Assembly (NCBI GenBank): GCA_040758525.1
Contig: JBFLVQ010000502.1
Location: 1 to 7,017 of the forward strand
Direction: 5' to 3'
DNA length: 7,017 nt
DNA from: JBFLVQ01 sp040758525
GTDB lineage: Bacteria; Acidobacteriota; Blastocatellia; Chloracidobacteriales; JADJPF01
In this document: piece after piece, positions 1 through 5,871 of the stretch
Position numbering within the stretch: the stretch's first letter is position 1
Layout of the letters: every line of letters starts with the position of its first letter
Notes under the pieces: generated by a model
Databases searched by the model: none
What the model saw: the letters and a program-made list of their open reading frames with translations, nothing else
Told to the model about the DNA's origin: nothing
Made by a program: the position numbers and the translations under genes

Positions 1-199
1 CGCCACTGCTCAAACCAAGCAGTGCTTTTACCAGCGATTCTGGATCACGATTCTTGATCTCAAATATTTTTGTCTTCAAACCCTTTGGCACAGGCACTAC
101 TACTTCTTCTGTGGGCTTAGGATTACGAGGTGCAGATTGTCCTAGGACATTTGTTGTTACTGTTAATAGCAACATTAACATCAAAGTACAAATTTTCAT
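1..199 (-). CDS. Exported protein with secretin-N-like segment (3' end outside window)
   Basis: Only the first 66 codons are visible. The ATG is preceded by a strong GGAGG (205-209) five bases upstream, so the start is secure. Residues 1-22 form a signal peptide: a Lys, a Leu/Met/Thr-rich hydrophobic stretch, then VLGQS, with cleavage likely near Gly20 or Gln21. A short Pro/Lys linker follows, then KTKIFEIKNRDPESLVKALL. This resembles the first strand and helix of the small secretin-N/STN-type domains found in secretins and in many exported acidobacterial proteins (my recognition, not a search). The gene starts 28 nt after the anti-sigma stop and is probably the fourth gene of the sigma operon. 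The rest of the protein is missing, so a full secretin cannot be told from a short periplasmic protein. Confidence 0.7.
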   Translation of the reverse strand, partial: MKICTLMLMLLLTVTTNVLGQSAPRNPKPTEEVVVPVPKGLKTKIFEIKNRDPESLVKALLGLSSG

Positions 200-204
200 T
201 ATTG

Positions 205-209
205 CCTCC
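205..209 (-). promoter_or_regulatory. Ribosome binding site of the partial exported protein
   Basis: On the minus strand GGAGG stands five bases before the ATG at 199. It fixes that start and shows that a real gene follows the anti-sigma factor although its 3' part is outside the window. Confidence 0.75.
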
Positions 210-227
210 AAAAATCTTTAGAAATTA

Positions 228-962
228 TCAGCTAGCGCTACGACCAGCCTCTTTATTAACGAACCAGATAATACGAATATTGGGATCGCGAGTCTTCAGT
301 TCGATCCTAGTTTTATCATTGGGTAGAGGAGAAACCTCTGCTGGTTCTGCACTAACTGCTTCTACCAAAGGCTTCGCAACAGTTGCTGTGATAGCTGTCT
401 GTTCACGATAAGGAGCGCTAAAAAGATCATCCTGCTCCACCGTGTTAGGTTGTTTGGCTCTCTTAATACGCTTATTAGTATAACGAGCCTGTTTTTGTGG
501 TAATGGCAATGGTGACTTAATCCCTTTATCAGGCTCTACATCAGGTTTTTCAGGCACTTTAAGATAAGGCGCAGGAGTATTCTCCTTAGTCAAGATAGGT
601 TTCTCGGTTGAGCGTAATATTAACAAGTAAATAGTAACCGAGAGGATTATTACTATGATAAAACCTGATGCTAACGCATATTGCCAGTTAAAAGCGATGC
701 AGAGGTGTCGCCAGAAGCTTGTTGTGGTAGGCAACTGCGACACCTGCTTCATTACAGAAAGCCGTAAATCATCTAGTATTGCATCATCCAACTCATCTAC
801 AGCAAAAGCCCTGAGCGCTTTCTGACTCATTCTCAGTTGTTCATGAAAGTGATTACAGAAAGAGCATATATTGATATGGGCTTTCACCTGTACGGCTTCG
901 CTAGTATTCAGGTCGCCTTCTACATAAAGAGCAATCAGCGATTGATAATCTTTACACTTCAT
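228..962 (-). CDS. Membrane-anchored zinc-finger anti-sigma factor
   Basis: This 244-aa protein is the probable partner of the ECF sigma factor encoded two genes upstream. Residues 1-75 are a cytoplasmic anti-sigma domain of the ZAS/zf-HC2 type: Cys3 near the start, then HINICSFC giving His29-x3-Cys33-x2-Cys36. One transmembrane helix spans about residues 95-116 (ALASGFIIVIILSVTIYLLI). The rest, about 128 residues, should lie outside the inner membrane. It begins with a Pro/Lys-rich linker (about 125-165) and a basic patch (NKRIKRAKQ), and ends in a short conserved-looking strand region, IELKTRDPNIRIIWFV, that I associate with acidobacterial anti-sigma factors. The ATG is 14 nt after the VWA stop with only a weak AGGG ahead of it, so translation may be coupled. 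The sigma assignment is from gene order; direct binding is inferred. Confidence 0.85.
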   Translation of the reverse strand: MKCKDYQSLIALYVEGDLNTSEAVQVKAHINICSFCNHFHEQLRMSQKALRAFAVDELDDAILDDLRLSVMKQVSQLPTTTSFWRHLCIAFNWQYALASGFIIVIILSVTIYLLILRSTEKPILTKENTPAPYLKVPEKPDVEPDKGIKSPLPLPQKQARYTNKRIKRAKQPNTVEQDDLFSAPYREQTAITATVAKPLVEAVSAEPAEVSPLPNDKTRIELKTRDPNIRIIWFVNKEAGRSAS

Positions 963-976
963 AATCGCGCCCTACT

Positions 977-2611
977 TTAGAATGTGCGTGGTTGCTGGTT
1001 AAACTTTGTCATCGCATCTTGGTACTTGCGTACTATATCCAGCACATATGTAACGTCCTTGTCAGCTTGTACAGGAGAAAGTATTACGGTCTCATTTACT
1101 GCAGTATCGACCAGGTATTGTGCTGCTACAAAACTACGCTTCTCCCAAAAGTGCGCCATTTCGCGCATAGTTTGTGCTAAACAAGCAATTGTGTAATTTT
1201 TCCTTACCTCATCGTCTTTAAGAATATCTAGGTAAGAGACAGCAAACTTATCACGTACCTGTTTGATCTTCACGATATCATCAGGAGATATGCCATTAGC
1301 AACAGTAACTCCTTGATTAGTTTTGGCTATTTCTACTTCCATCTCTGAGTCGAAATAAGAGCCATTGTTGCTGTTGTGACCATTGTTACTGACTGTAGTA
1401 GGTTTACCACCATCAATAGAGGCAACAGGACGGTCGGCAGTAAGAGTAACAAAGCTCTCATTTGTCTTAACCACAGTCTTATTCTCATCTATGTCAAAGT
1501 AGGAAAGTTCTACCTTTACTGGTAGGCGCAGTTTTGCGCTACGGCGATTTTTCAAGCCAAATTTCATTATAACAACCTGAGTAAGACCGTTATTCATATC
1601 ATCAAGCGCTAGAGTAAGCTTATTATTAGTAAATTTCGGTCGATAACCGAAAAGATGTTCAAGTGTTAGATCACCATCATAAGTGATCTCTAGTAGCACA
1701 TCACGCGCTACTGGCGAGAGTAAACTCTCCAGTTCCTTAACAAACACCTTCTTGATATCTTTAGCATCGGCAACAAAATGATATAGGCCACGCCCTTCTC
1801 TAGCCAACCTGCGCAAGAGATCTTCATTTAGGTTAAGACCTACTCCAATAGTAGCAAGATCTATCCCACGATTGACAAAATTAAGCGAGTCGCCAAGGAT
1901 CCGATTAGGATCAACAACACCTGTATTAGCAATGCCATCGGTAAGCAAGATCACTCGATTGGTAGTATCTTTATGGAAATATTTTGAAGCTTCCTTATAG
2001 CCAAGCATCAAGCCAGCATGTAGATTAGTGCTGCCGTCTGGTGTTAAAGTGGCAATGGCCTGCTGTAAGGCTAAACGATTATGCAAAGGTTGTGCTGGCC
2101 AAAGCACTGCTGCACCAGAACTATAGGTAATAATGGAGACAATATCTATATCCCGCAATTGCGCGATCATAGTTATTAATGCCTCTTTAACCCTGATTAA
2201 CTTATCACTCTCTGCCATAGAACCACTACAATCAATAACTAACGCAAGATTCAAGGGTCGTAACTGACTACGTCTCTTTGATGCTACCATATGAGTAGTA
2301 AAACCTACCTGTAAGATTGCTTCTGGATAGCTCTGGTACATCAATGGATTACCCCATCGTACATCGAGTGCAACTGCCTCACCTGATTGAGGTGAAGTGA
2401 GATGATGATGGTGATAGTTGATCATCTCTTCTACAACAATATTATCTGCGGCAGGAATAATACCGGCATCTGCTAGGTATTGGGAGCGAGAGGCAGTTGC
2501 ATCTGTCGTACCGCGTTGTGCCGATACCCTTGCTGGTGTCATTGCTGAGCCAAATATGGAAAATAACATTAATAAAGCGACTACCGAATAGCGTACCTTT
2601 ATCCGCTGCAT
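977..2611 (-). CDS. Exported VWA-domain protein with intact MIDAS (YfbK-like)
   Basis: I place the start at the ATG at 2611 (544 aa), not at an ATG nine codons upstream, because a perfect AGGAGGAG lies six bases before it and the hydrophobic signal follows directly. Residues 8-23 are the hydrophobic core, with likely cleavage after VSA31. Residues 55-110 carry VEEMINY, a four-histidine run (67-70) and LDVRWGNP, as in YfbK-type VWA proteins. The VWA domain covers about 118-300. Its MIDAS is complete: DCSGS (Asp127, Ser129, Ser131), Thr195 in GSTNL and Asp225 in LLTDG, so it should bind a divalent metal and a protein ligand. A beta-rich region follows, then an Asn/Gly-rich linker (about 405-425) and a helical C-terminus. 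No lipobox or C-terminal membrane helix is visible, so it is probably periplasmic or secreted. It lies between the sigma and anti-sigma genes; its ligand is unknown. Confidence 0.85.
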   Translation of the reverse strand: MQRIKVRYSVVALLMLFSIFGSAMTPARVSAQRGTTDATASRSQYLADAGIIPAADNIVVEEMINYHHHHLTSPQSGEAVALDVRWGNPLMYQSYPEAILQVGFTTHMVASKRRSQLRPLNLALVIDCSGSMAESDKLIRVKEALITMIAQLRDIDIVSIITYSSGAAVLWPAQPLHNRLALQQAIATLTPDGSTNLHAGLMLGYKEASKYFHKDTTNRVILLTDGIANTGVVDPNRILGDSLNFVNRGIDLATIGVGLNLNEDLLRRLAREGRGLYHFVADAKDIKKVFVKELESLLSPVARDVLLEITYDGDLTLEHLFGYRPKFTNNKLTLALDDMNNGLTQVVIMKFGLKNRRSAKLRLPVKVELSYFDIDENKTVVKTNESFVTLTADRPVASIDGGKPTTVSNNGHNSNNGSYFDSEMEVEIAKTNQGVTVANGISPDDIVKIKQVRDKFAVSYLDILKDDEVRKNYTIACLAQTMREMAHFWEKRSFVAAQYLVDTAVNETVILSPVQADKDVTYVLDIVRKYQDAMTKFNQQPRTF

Positions 2612-2617
2612 AATTTT

Positions 2618-2625
2618 CTCCTCCT
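2618..2625 (-). promoter_or_regulatory. Strong ribosome binding site that sets the VWA gene start
   Basis: AGGAGGAG reads on the minus strand six bases before the ATG at 2611. The upstream in-frame ATG at 2638 has no such site, so the first nine codons of the longest frame are probably untranslated leader. Confidence 0.8.
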
Positions 2626-2652
2626 GTAAAACTCGCATTGAGCGCTTAGCCG

Positions 2653-3282
2653 CTAGCCTCTTCCCAAGATCTTGTCACGATACTTTTTGATCTTGAGCCT
2701 TGCCATGCTGATCTGACTGCGCACGGTAGTCTGAGTAGATCCCAGTAGGCGCGCGACCTCTTTGGTATCCAGCCCTTCCAAGTCTCTTAGCACGATTGCG
2801 GCACGTTCCTTCTCCGAGAGTGTAGCCATTGCTTCGGCAATGATTTTGCGTTCTTGCGCAATACCAATGTCGCCCTCAATATTGTGACTACTTGAAAGAT
2901 GGTCAAGTGCACCGCTCTCTTGCTGCTGTTCCAATGAGAGGGTTATTGTGGAGCGCCTTTTGCGGGCAATATCCCGGCAGACATTTACTGTCATACGGTA
3001 TAGCCAGGGAAGAAACTCTTGTTCCTCTTTGAAGTTATGCAAGTATTTGTGTAGCCTTAAAAAAACTTCTTGAGCAGCATCACGAGCATCATCAATATTT
3101 CCTAGTATACGAATCGCTGTGCGTAGCACCTGGCGCTGATAGCGTATCAGAATCGCCTCAAAAGCGTCAGTATCGCCCATCTTAGCGCGCGCCACCAAAG
3201 ATGGTAGATCCGGCAAAGATTTATCCTCTTTCCTGTGCTGTTCGGCAATTACGGCAAAATTAACCATCAACTCGTGCTGCAT
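2653..3282 (-). CDS. ECF-family RNA polymerase sigma factor
   Basis: This 209-aa protein has the two domains of an extracytoplasmic-function (group 4) sigma factor, which directs RNA polymerase to a special promoter set when released from its anti-sigma factor. Region 2 spans about residues 26-110: DAFEAILIRYQRQVL, then DDARDAAQEVFLRLHKYL (core binding and -10 recognition), then FLPWLYRMTVNVCRD with a basic ARKRR. A Gln/Ser-rich linker covers about 111-145. Region 4 spans about 150-202 with the helix-turn-helix LDTKEVARLLGSTQTTVRSQ, which reads the -35. There is no extra C-terminal domain. The roughly 25-residue N-terminal tail before region 2 is slightly long for the family. AGGAG (3289-3293) six bases upstream supports the ATG at 3282. 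It is the first gene of the operon with the VWA protein, the anti-sigma factor and an exported protein. Confidence 0.92.
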   Translation of the reverse strand: MQHELMVNFAVIAEQHRKEDKSLPDLPSLVARAKMGDTDAFEAILIRYQRQVLRTAIRILGNIDDARDAAQEVFLRLHKYLHNFKEEQEFLPWLYRMTVNVCRDIARKRRSTITLSLEQQQESGALDHLSSSHNIEGDIGIAQERKIIAEAMATLSEKERAAIVLRDLEGLDTKEVARLLGSTQTTVRSQISMARLKIKKYRDKILGRG

Positions 3283-3288
3283 CTAATG

Positions 3289-3293
3289 CTCCT
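3289..3293 (-). promoter_or_regulatory. Ribosome binding site of the sigma factor gene
   Basis: AGGAG lies six bases before the ATG at 3282 and favours that codon over the second in-frame ATG five codons later, which has no comparable site. Confidence 0.7.
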
Positions 3294-3323
3294 GAAGCTT
3301 TCCCGCAAGTAAGCCTCCATAAA

Positions 3324-3354
3324 GTTATACTGCAGCTATAGAAAAATCGTTGAA
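3324..3354 (-). promoter_or_regulatory. Possible promoter of the sigma/VWA/anti-sigma operon
   Basis: The 159-bp gap before the sigma gene is AT-rich. On the minus strand it contains TTCAACG (about 3348-3354) followed by TATAAC (3324-3329), with a second TATA-like hexamer, TATAGC, at 3335-3340. A CAAC-type -35 would fit an ECF promoter and hence autoregulation, but the match is loose and other placements exist. The gap must hold the operon promoter, because the gene upstream is an unrelated ABC-F protein. I see no convincing terminator for that gene here. Confidence 0.25.
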
Positions 3355-3441
3355 AAAAATTTACTAGCGGGATGTTTTTATTTATTATCTTTAGGTAAGA
3401 CTAAGAGCAGCAATTACATATACGAATGGAAAAATAGTCTT

Positions 3442-5352
3442 TCAATCTCCCTGTCGTTTCTCTTCAAGCGCTAACCAACGTTCGTAAAGTATATCTGCTT
3501 CAGCCTTCAACCCCTGCAATTGAGTGGCTAATGCGGAAATACCCTGGTGATCATTGGCCAATTGATAAGCGGCTGGATCGCTCAAGCGTCGTTCCAGTTC
3601 AGCCATCTGTTCCTCCATTTCAGACAGTTTTACCTCAAGTGTGGCAAGTTCCTGTTGCTCCTTATAAGTGAGACCAGTGCGGGGCGTGCTACGTTTTGCT
3701 GGCAACGGTAGAGAGGGTGAAGGTTGAAGATCTTGTTGTACTGCTGGTTCGGATCTGAGTTGCATATAGAGACTGTAATTACCAGCCTGCCGCACAACCC
3801 GACCGCCGCCTTCGAATACCAGTAGTGAGGTTGCTACTTTATCGAGAAAGAATCGGTCATGGGTAACAAAAAGAACCGCGCCAGAAAAGTCCACCAGTGC
3901 CTGTTCAATCCACTGTAGTGTCTCAATATCTAGATCATTAGTAGGCTCATCAAGCACAAGCAGATTGGCATCAGCAAGTAGTAGTTTGGCCAATACCAAT
4001 CGATTCTTCTCGCCACCGCTAAGCTTAGCGATCTTGCTGTGCAGATGCGTACTATTAAATTTGAAATCACTTAAGTAAGATCGTACGGTACGAAATACTT
4101 CACCCACTTTCACCGTCTCGGCGTTTTCCGCCAAATACTCCCAGACTGTGATATCATCGTCCATATCAAGTCGATCCTGGGAAAAGTAAGCGATATGAGT
4201 ATTCTTGCCACGCACCACCGAACCGGCAGTAGGTTCTTCTATACCCATCAGCAAGCGTAAAAGTGTGGTCTTGCCACAACCATTCGGACCTACTAAGGCA
4301 ACACGATCCCCTTTCATCAGGATAAAATCTAGATCCTTGATCAATACACGATCATCATAAGTTTTGCTCAATTTAACCGACTCTAGCACGGTATTACCCA
4401 ACCGACGTGTAGTGGATAATTGGCTTTGTAGTCGCTGTTCTGCCTCTCTACGTGCCTGTTCGCGTAGTTCAAGCACATTCTGTACACGGTACTTAGATTT
4501 TGTGCCACGTGCGCGTACACCACGCCGTAACCATTCTTCTTCACGACGCAACAGATTGAGTAGACGGGCATGCGCTCGTTCTGCTGTCTCTTGCCGTTCC
4601 ATTCGTGCTACTAAGTAATCAGAATAACCACCCCGATAACTAGTGGCTTTCCCTGCCGCTAACTCCACCATACGATCCACTACATTATCGAGAAAATAAC
4701 GATCGTGGGTAATAAGCAGCAATGCACCAGCATAAGTATCTAGATATTGTTCTAACCAACTAATGGTGATCGCATCGAGTTGATTGGTAGGCTCATCTAG
4801 TACAAGTAGATCAGGATTCTGAATAAGAGCACAAGCAAGCGCTACACGTTTACGTTGACCTCCACTCAATTCCTTGATCAATTTCTTATCACTAGTTAAA
4901 CCAAGCTGACCAAGAATCATATCGATTCTATGTTGATATTGCCAACCACCCAATTGCTCTAAGCGATGCTCTATTTGTTCATGTTCAGGCTGCAGTTGAC
5001 GCAGCTCTGCCTCATCCTGACAAGCGGCTAGTCGCTCGGTAATTGTTTGGTAATCGGCAGCCAATCGTTGTACTTCTACTAGACTAGCGGCCAATACCTC
5101 TTGAACGGTTGCGTCTGGATCAAATCGCGGCTGTTGTGGTAGCAGACCAAGTGTAGTGCCACGACGCAAAGATACCGTACCTTCATCAGGAGTAAGCTCG
5201 TTAGCGATCAATTTATAAAGGGTAGTTTTGCCTGCTCCATTAGCACCAATAATACCTACACGCTCGCCGCTATCCACAGCCAGCGTGATACCATCAAGCA
5301 CAGGCTTTAAGTCATACTTTTTGCTAACTTGACTAATACTGAGCAGATTCAC
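3442..5352 (-). CDS. uup: ABC-F family ATPase, Uup type
   Basis: This 636-aa soluble protein has two ABC ATPase domains in one chain and no membrane segment, the ABC-F layout. ABC-F proteins act on the ribosome; Uup has been linked to translation and to stability of tandem repeats/transposon excision. Domain 1 (about 1-235): Walker A GANGAGKT (36-43), signature LSGGQ (162-166), Walker B LLVLDEPTNQLD (182-193), switch THDR. The linker (about 240-300) is rich in charged residues and holds EEEWLRRGVRARGTKSKYRVQ-like sequence, the mark that led me to Uup over EttA or YheS. Domain 2 (about 322-545): Walker A GPNGCGKT (355-362), LSGGEKNR, LLVLDEPTNDLD. The last 75 residues form a charged coiled coil (LATLEVKLSEMEEQMAELER), as in Uup. 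The start is GTG; an in-frame TAA four codons upstream rules out a longer form. No Shine-Dalgarno is visible. Length is usual for the family. Confidence 0.88.
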   Translation of the reverse strand: MNLLSISQVSKKYDLKPVLDGITLAVDSGERVGIIGANGAGKTTLYKLIANELTPDEGTVSLRRGTTLGLLPQQPRFDPDATVQEVLAASLVEVQRLAADYQTITERLAACQDEAELRQLQPEHEQIEHRLEQLGGWQYQHRIDMILGQLGLTSDKKLIKELSGGQRKRVALACALIQNPDLLVLDEPTNQLDAITISWLEQYLDTYAGALLLITHDRYFLDNVVDRMVELAAGKATSYRGGYSDYLVARMERQETAERAHARLLNLLRREEEWLRRGVRARGTKSKYRVQNVLELREQARREAEQRLQSQLSTTRRLGNTVLESVKLSKTYDDRVLIKDLDFILMKGDRVALVGPNGCGKTTLLRLLMGIEEPTAGSVVRGKNTHIAYFSQDRLDMDDDITVWEYLAENAETVKVGEVFRTVRSYLSDFKFNSTHLHSKIAKLSGGEKNRLVLAKLLLADANLLVLDEPTNDLDIETLQWIEQALVDFSGAVLFVTHDRFFLDKVATSLLVFEGGGRVVRQAGNYSLYMQLRSEPAVQQDLQPSPSLPLPAKRSTPRTGLTYKEQQELATLEVKLSEMEEQMAELERRLSDPAAYQLANDHQGISALATQLQGLKAEADILYERWLALEEKRQGD

Positions 5353-5369
5353 AGTGGAGATTTAAACAT
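5349..5369 (-). other. Six-codon mini-ORF overlapping the ABC-F start codon
   Basis: Just upstream of the ABC-F gene an ATG (5369) opens a frame reading MFKSPL whose TGA shares two bases with the GTG start (GTGA). Neither start has a visible Shine-Dalgarno. Such an overlap could pass ribosomes from leader to gene, but a frame this short can arise by chance. Confidence 0.2.
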
Positions 5370-5402
5370 AAGCAGTAGGGTAACGGCAACAACCTCATGC
5401 TG

Positions 5403-5432
5403 ATTATCAACTGCCGCGCAGTATGCTTGCAA
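5403..5432 (-). promoter_or_regulatory. Candidate promoter of the ABC-F gene
   Basis: On the minus strand TTGCAA (5427-5432, four of six to the -35 consensus) is followed after 18 bp by GATAAT (5403-5408, five of six to the -10). Transcription would begin near 5396 and give a leader of about 44 nt. The TTGCAA is its own reverse complement, so the same hexamer may also act for the tRNA on the other strand. Confidence 0.4.
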
Positions 5433-5455
5433 TTTATAATAAATTACACGAGAAT
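5427..5455 (+). promoter_or_regulatory. Candidate promoter of tRNA-Leu
   Basis: On the plus strand TTGCAA (5427-5432) is followed after 17 bp by GAGAAT (5450-5455), which puts a start site about 20 bp before the tRNA. A perfect TATAAT also occurs at 5435-5440 but has no good -35 at the normal distance (CTGCCG at best). One of the two probably serves the tRNA. Confidence 0.3.
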
Positions 5456-5480
5456 TGCTGGTGCTATTTTGAATCAACCC

Positions 5481-5565
5481 GCCGGAGTGGTGGAACTGGC
5501 AGACGCGCCGGACTCAAAATCCGGTGTCCTTTTAGGACGTGTGGGTTCAAGTCCCACCTCCGGCA
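5481..5565 (+). tRNA. tRNA-Leu (anticodon CAA)
   Basis: The 85-nt gene folds into a full class II tRNA. The acceptor stem GCCGGAG pairs with CTCCGGC (5558-5564), followed by discriminator A at 5565. The anticodon stem is CCGGA/TCCGG (5508-5512, 5520-5524) with loop CTCAAAA, giving anticodon CAA at 5515-5517, which reads the leucine codon UUG. The long variable arm GTCCT-TTT-AGGAC (5526-5538) is typical of tRNA-Leu. The T arm is GTGGG-TTCAAGT-CCCAC (5541-5557). CCA is not encoded; the next bases are TAG. It is the only plus-strand gene in the window, and its 3' end faces the recombinase region, the usual side for integration of mobile elements. Confidence 0.97.
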
Positions 5566-5586
5566 TAGTAGAATCAATAACTTACA

Positions 5587-5609
5587 GTCACCGATAAGGT
5601 GGCTTTTTT
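5587..5609 (+). terminator. Intrinsic terminator of tRNA-Leu
   Basis: GTCACC (5587-5592) pairs with GGTGGC (5598-5603), six pairs including one G-T, around the loop GATAA. Six T follow (5604-5609). It lies 22 bp after the tRNA and in the right direction. Read on the minus strand it has no U tract, so it should not stop transcription of the convergent recombinase operon. Confidence 0.75.
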
Positions 5610-5615
5610 AGTCTA

Positions 5616-5639
5616 CGGACACATTCACGGACACATTCA
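5616..5639. repeat. Perfect tandem 12-bp repeat beside the tRNA terminator
   Basis: CGGACACATTCA occurs twice with no gap (5616-5627 and 5628-5639). It lies between the tRNA terminator and the stop codon of the 76-aa gene. Its place and spacing of about one helical turn suggest binding sites for a DNA-binding protein, possibly an integrase arm site at the edge of an inserted element. That role is inferred. Confidence 0.7.
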
Positions 5640-5655
5640 ATTAATTTTCAATTAA
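5636..5655. repeat. Direct repeat TTCAATTAA x2
   Basis: TTCAATTAA occurs at 5636-5644 and 5647-5655, 11 bp apart. It continues the TTCA rhythm of the neighbouring 12-bp repeat (TTCA at 5624, 5636 and 5647) and overlaps the last codons of the 76-aa gene. It may be part of the same binding array, or simply AT-rich sequence. Confidence 0.45.
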
Positions 5656-5871
5656 ACCCTTATCCCTGAGAATATTTGCCAGTCTAACAGTGATAGCAAA
5701 TTGGGGATTATCGTTCTTAGCTATTGCCATCTCGTTTAGCGCATCTTGAACAGTTCTGTAATTATCATCATAGACATTTCCAAGAATGAGAAGGCAAAGC
5801 AATTCATCTACTATCTTCACTGCTTTGAAGTACTGCACTTGATAATCTAATTCCTTCTTGTTGCTATTCAT
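5641..5871 (-). CDS. Small protein of unknown function coupled to the recombinase
   Basis: I do not recognise this 76-aa protein. Its ATG overlaps the recombinase TGA in an ATGA junction, with a purine-rich AGAAGAG just upstream, so it is probably made from the same transcript by coupled translation. It looks soluble and mostly helical: a charged N-terminus (NSNKKELDYQVQYFKAV), a hydrophobic stretch DELLCLLILG (about 23-32) that could be a buried or interface helix, then a charged middle and FAITVRLANILRDKGLIEN at the end. There are no cysteine pairs, no signal peptide and no obvious helix-turn-helix. It is not a frame-shifted continuation of the recombinase, because the zinc ribbon and coiled coil expected in large recombinases are absent. 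A role as recombinase accessory factor is a guess from gene order. The last codons run into the direct repeats. Confidence 0.6.
   Translation of the reverse strand: MNSNKKELDYQVQYFKAVKIVDELLCLLILGNVYDDNYRTVQDALNEMAIAKNDNPQFAITVRLANILRDKGLIEN

Noticed and set aside
228..290. Similarity between the anti-sigma tail (IELKTRDPN) and the next protein (FEIKNRDPE)
   Set aside because: Nine residues with a shared K-x-RDP core are too few to claim a duplicated domain; each fits its own family pattern.
130..411. Plus-strand frame of 93 codons
   Set aside because: It lies antisense to the anti-sigma gene and the exported-protein start, both of which have clear domains or signals; it has no ribosome site and no recognisable sequence.
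984..1196. Two plus-strand frames inside the VWA gene
   Set aside because: Both are antisense shadows of the VWA C-terminus, with no start signal and no protein-like features.
2612..2638. Nine-codon N-terminal extension of the VWA protein
   Set aside because: The AGGAGGAG site lies within this extension, six bases before the second ATG, so the shorter start is favoured.
3267..3320. Short frame (17 codons) before and into the sigma gene, ending at a TGATG
   Set aside because: Its start is not preceded by a ribosome site and the strong AGGAG points to the sigma ATG at 3282.
4364..4618. Frames on both strands inside the ABC-F linker region
   Set aside because: They overlap the conserved ABC-F reading frame; their Arg/Ser-rich or mixed composition is that of a shifted frame.
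5397..5611. Two plus-strand frames across the tRNA
   Set aside because: They read through tRNA-Leu, including its stems; such frames are a common artefact at tRNA genes.
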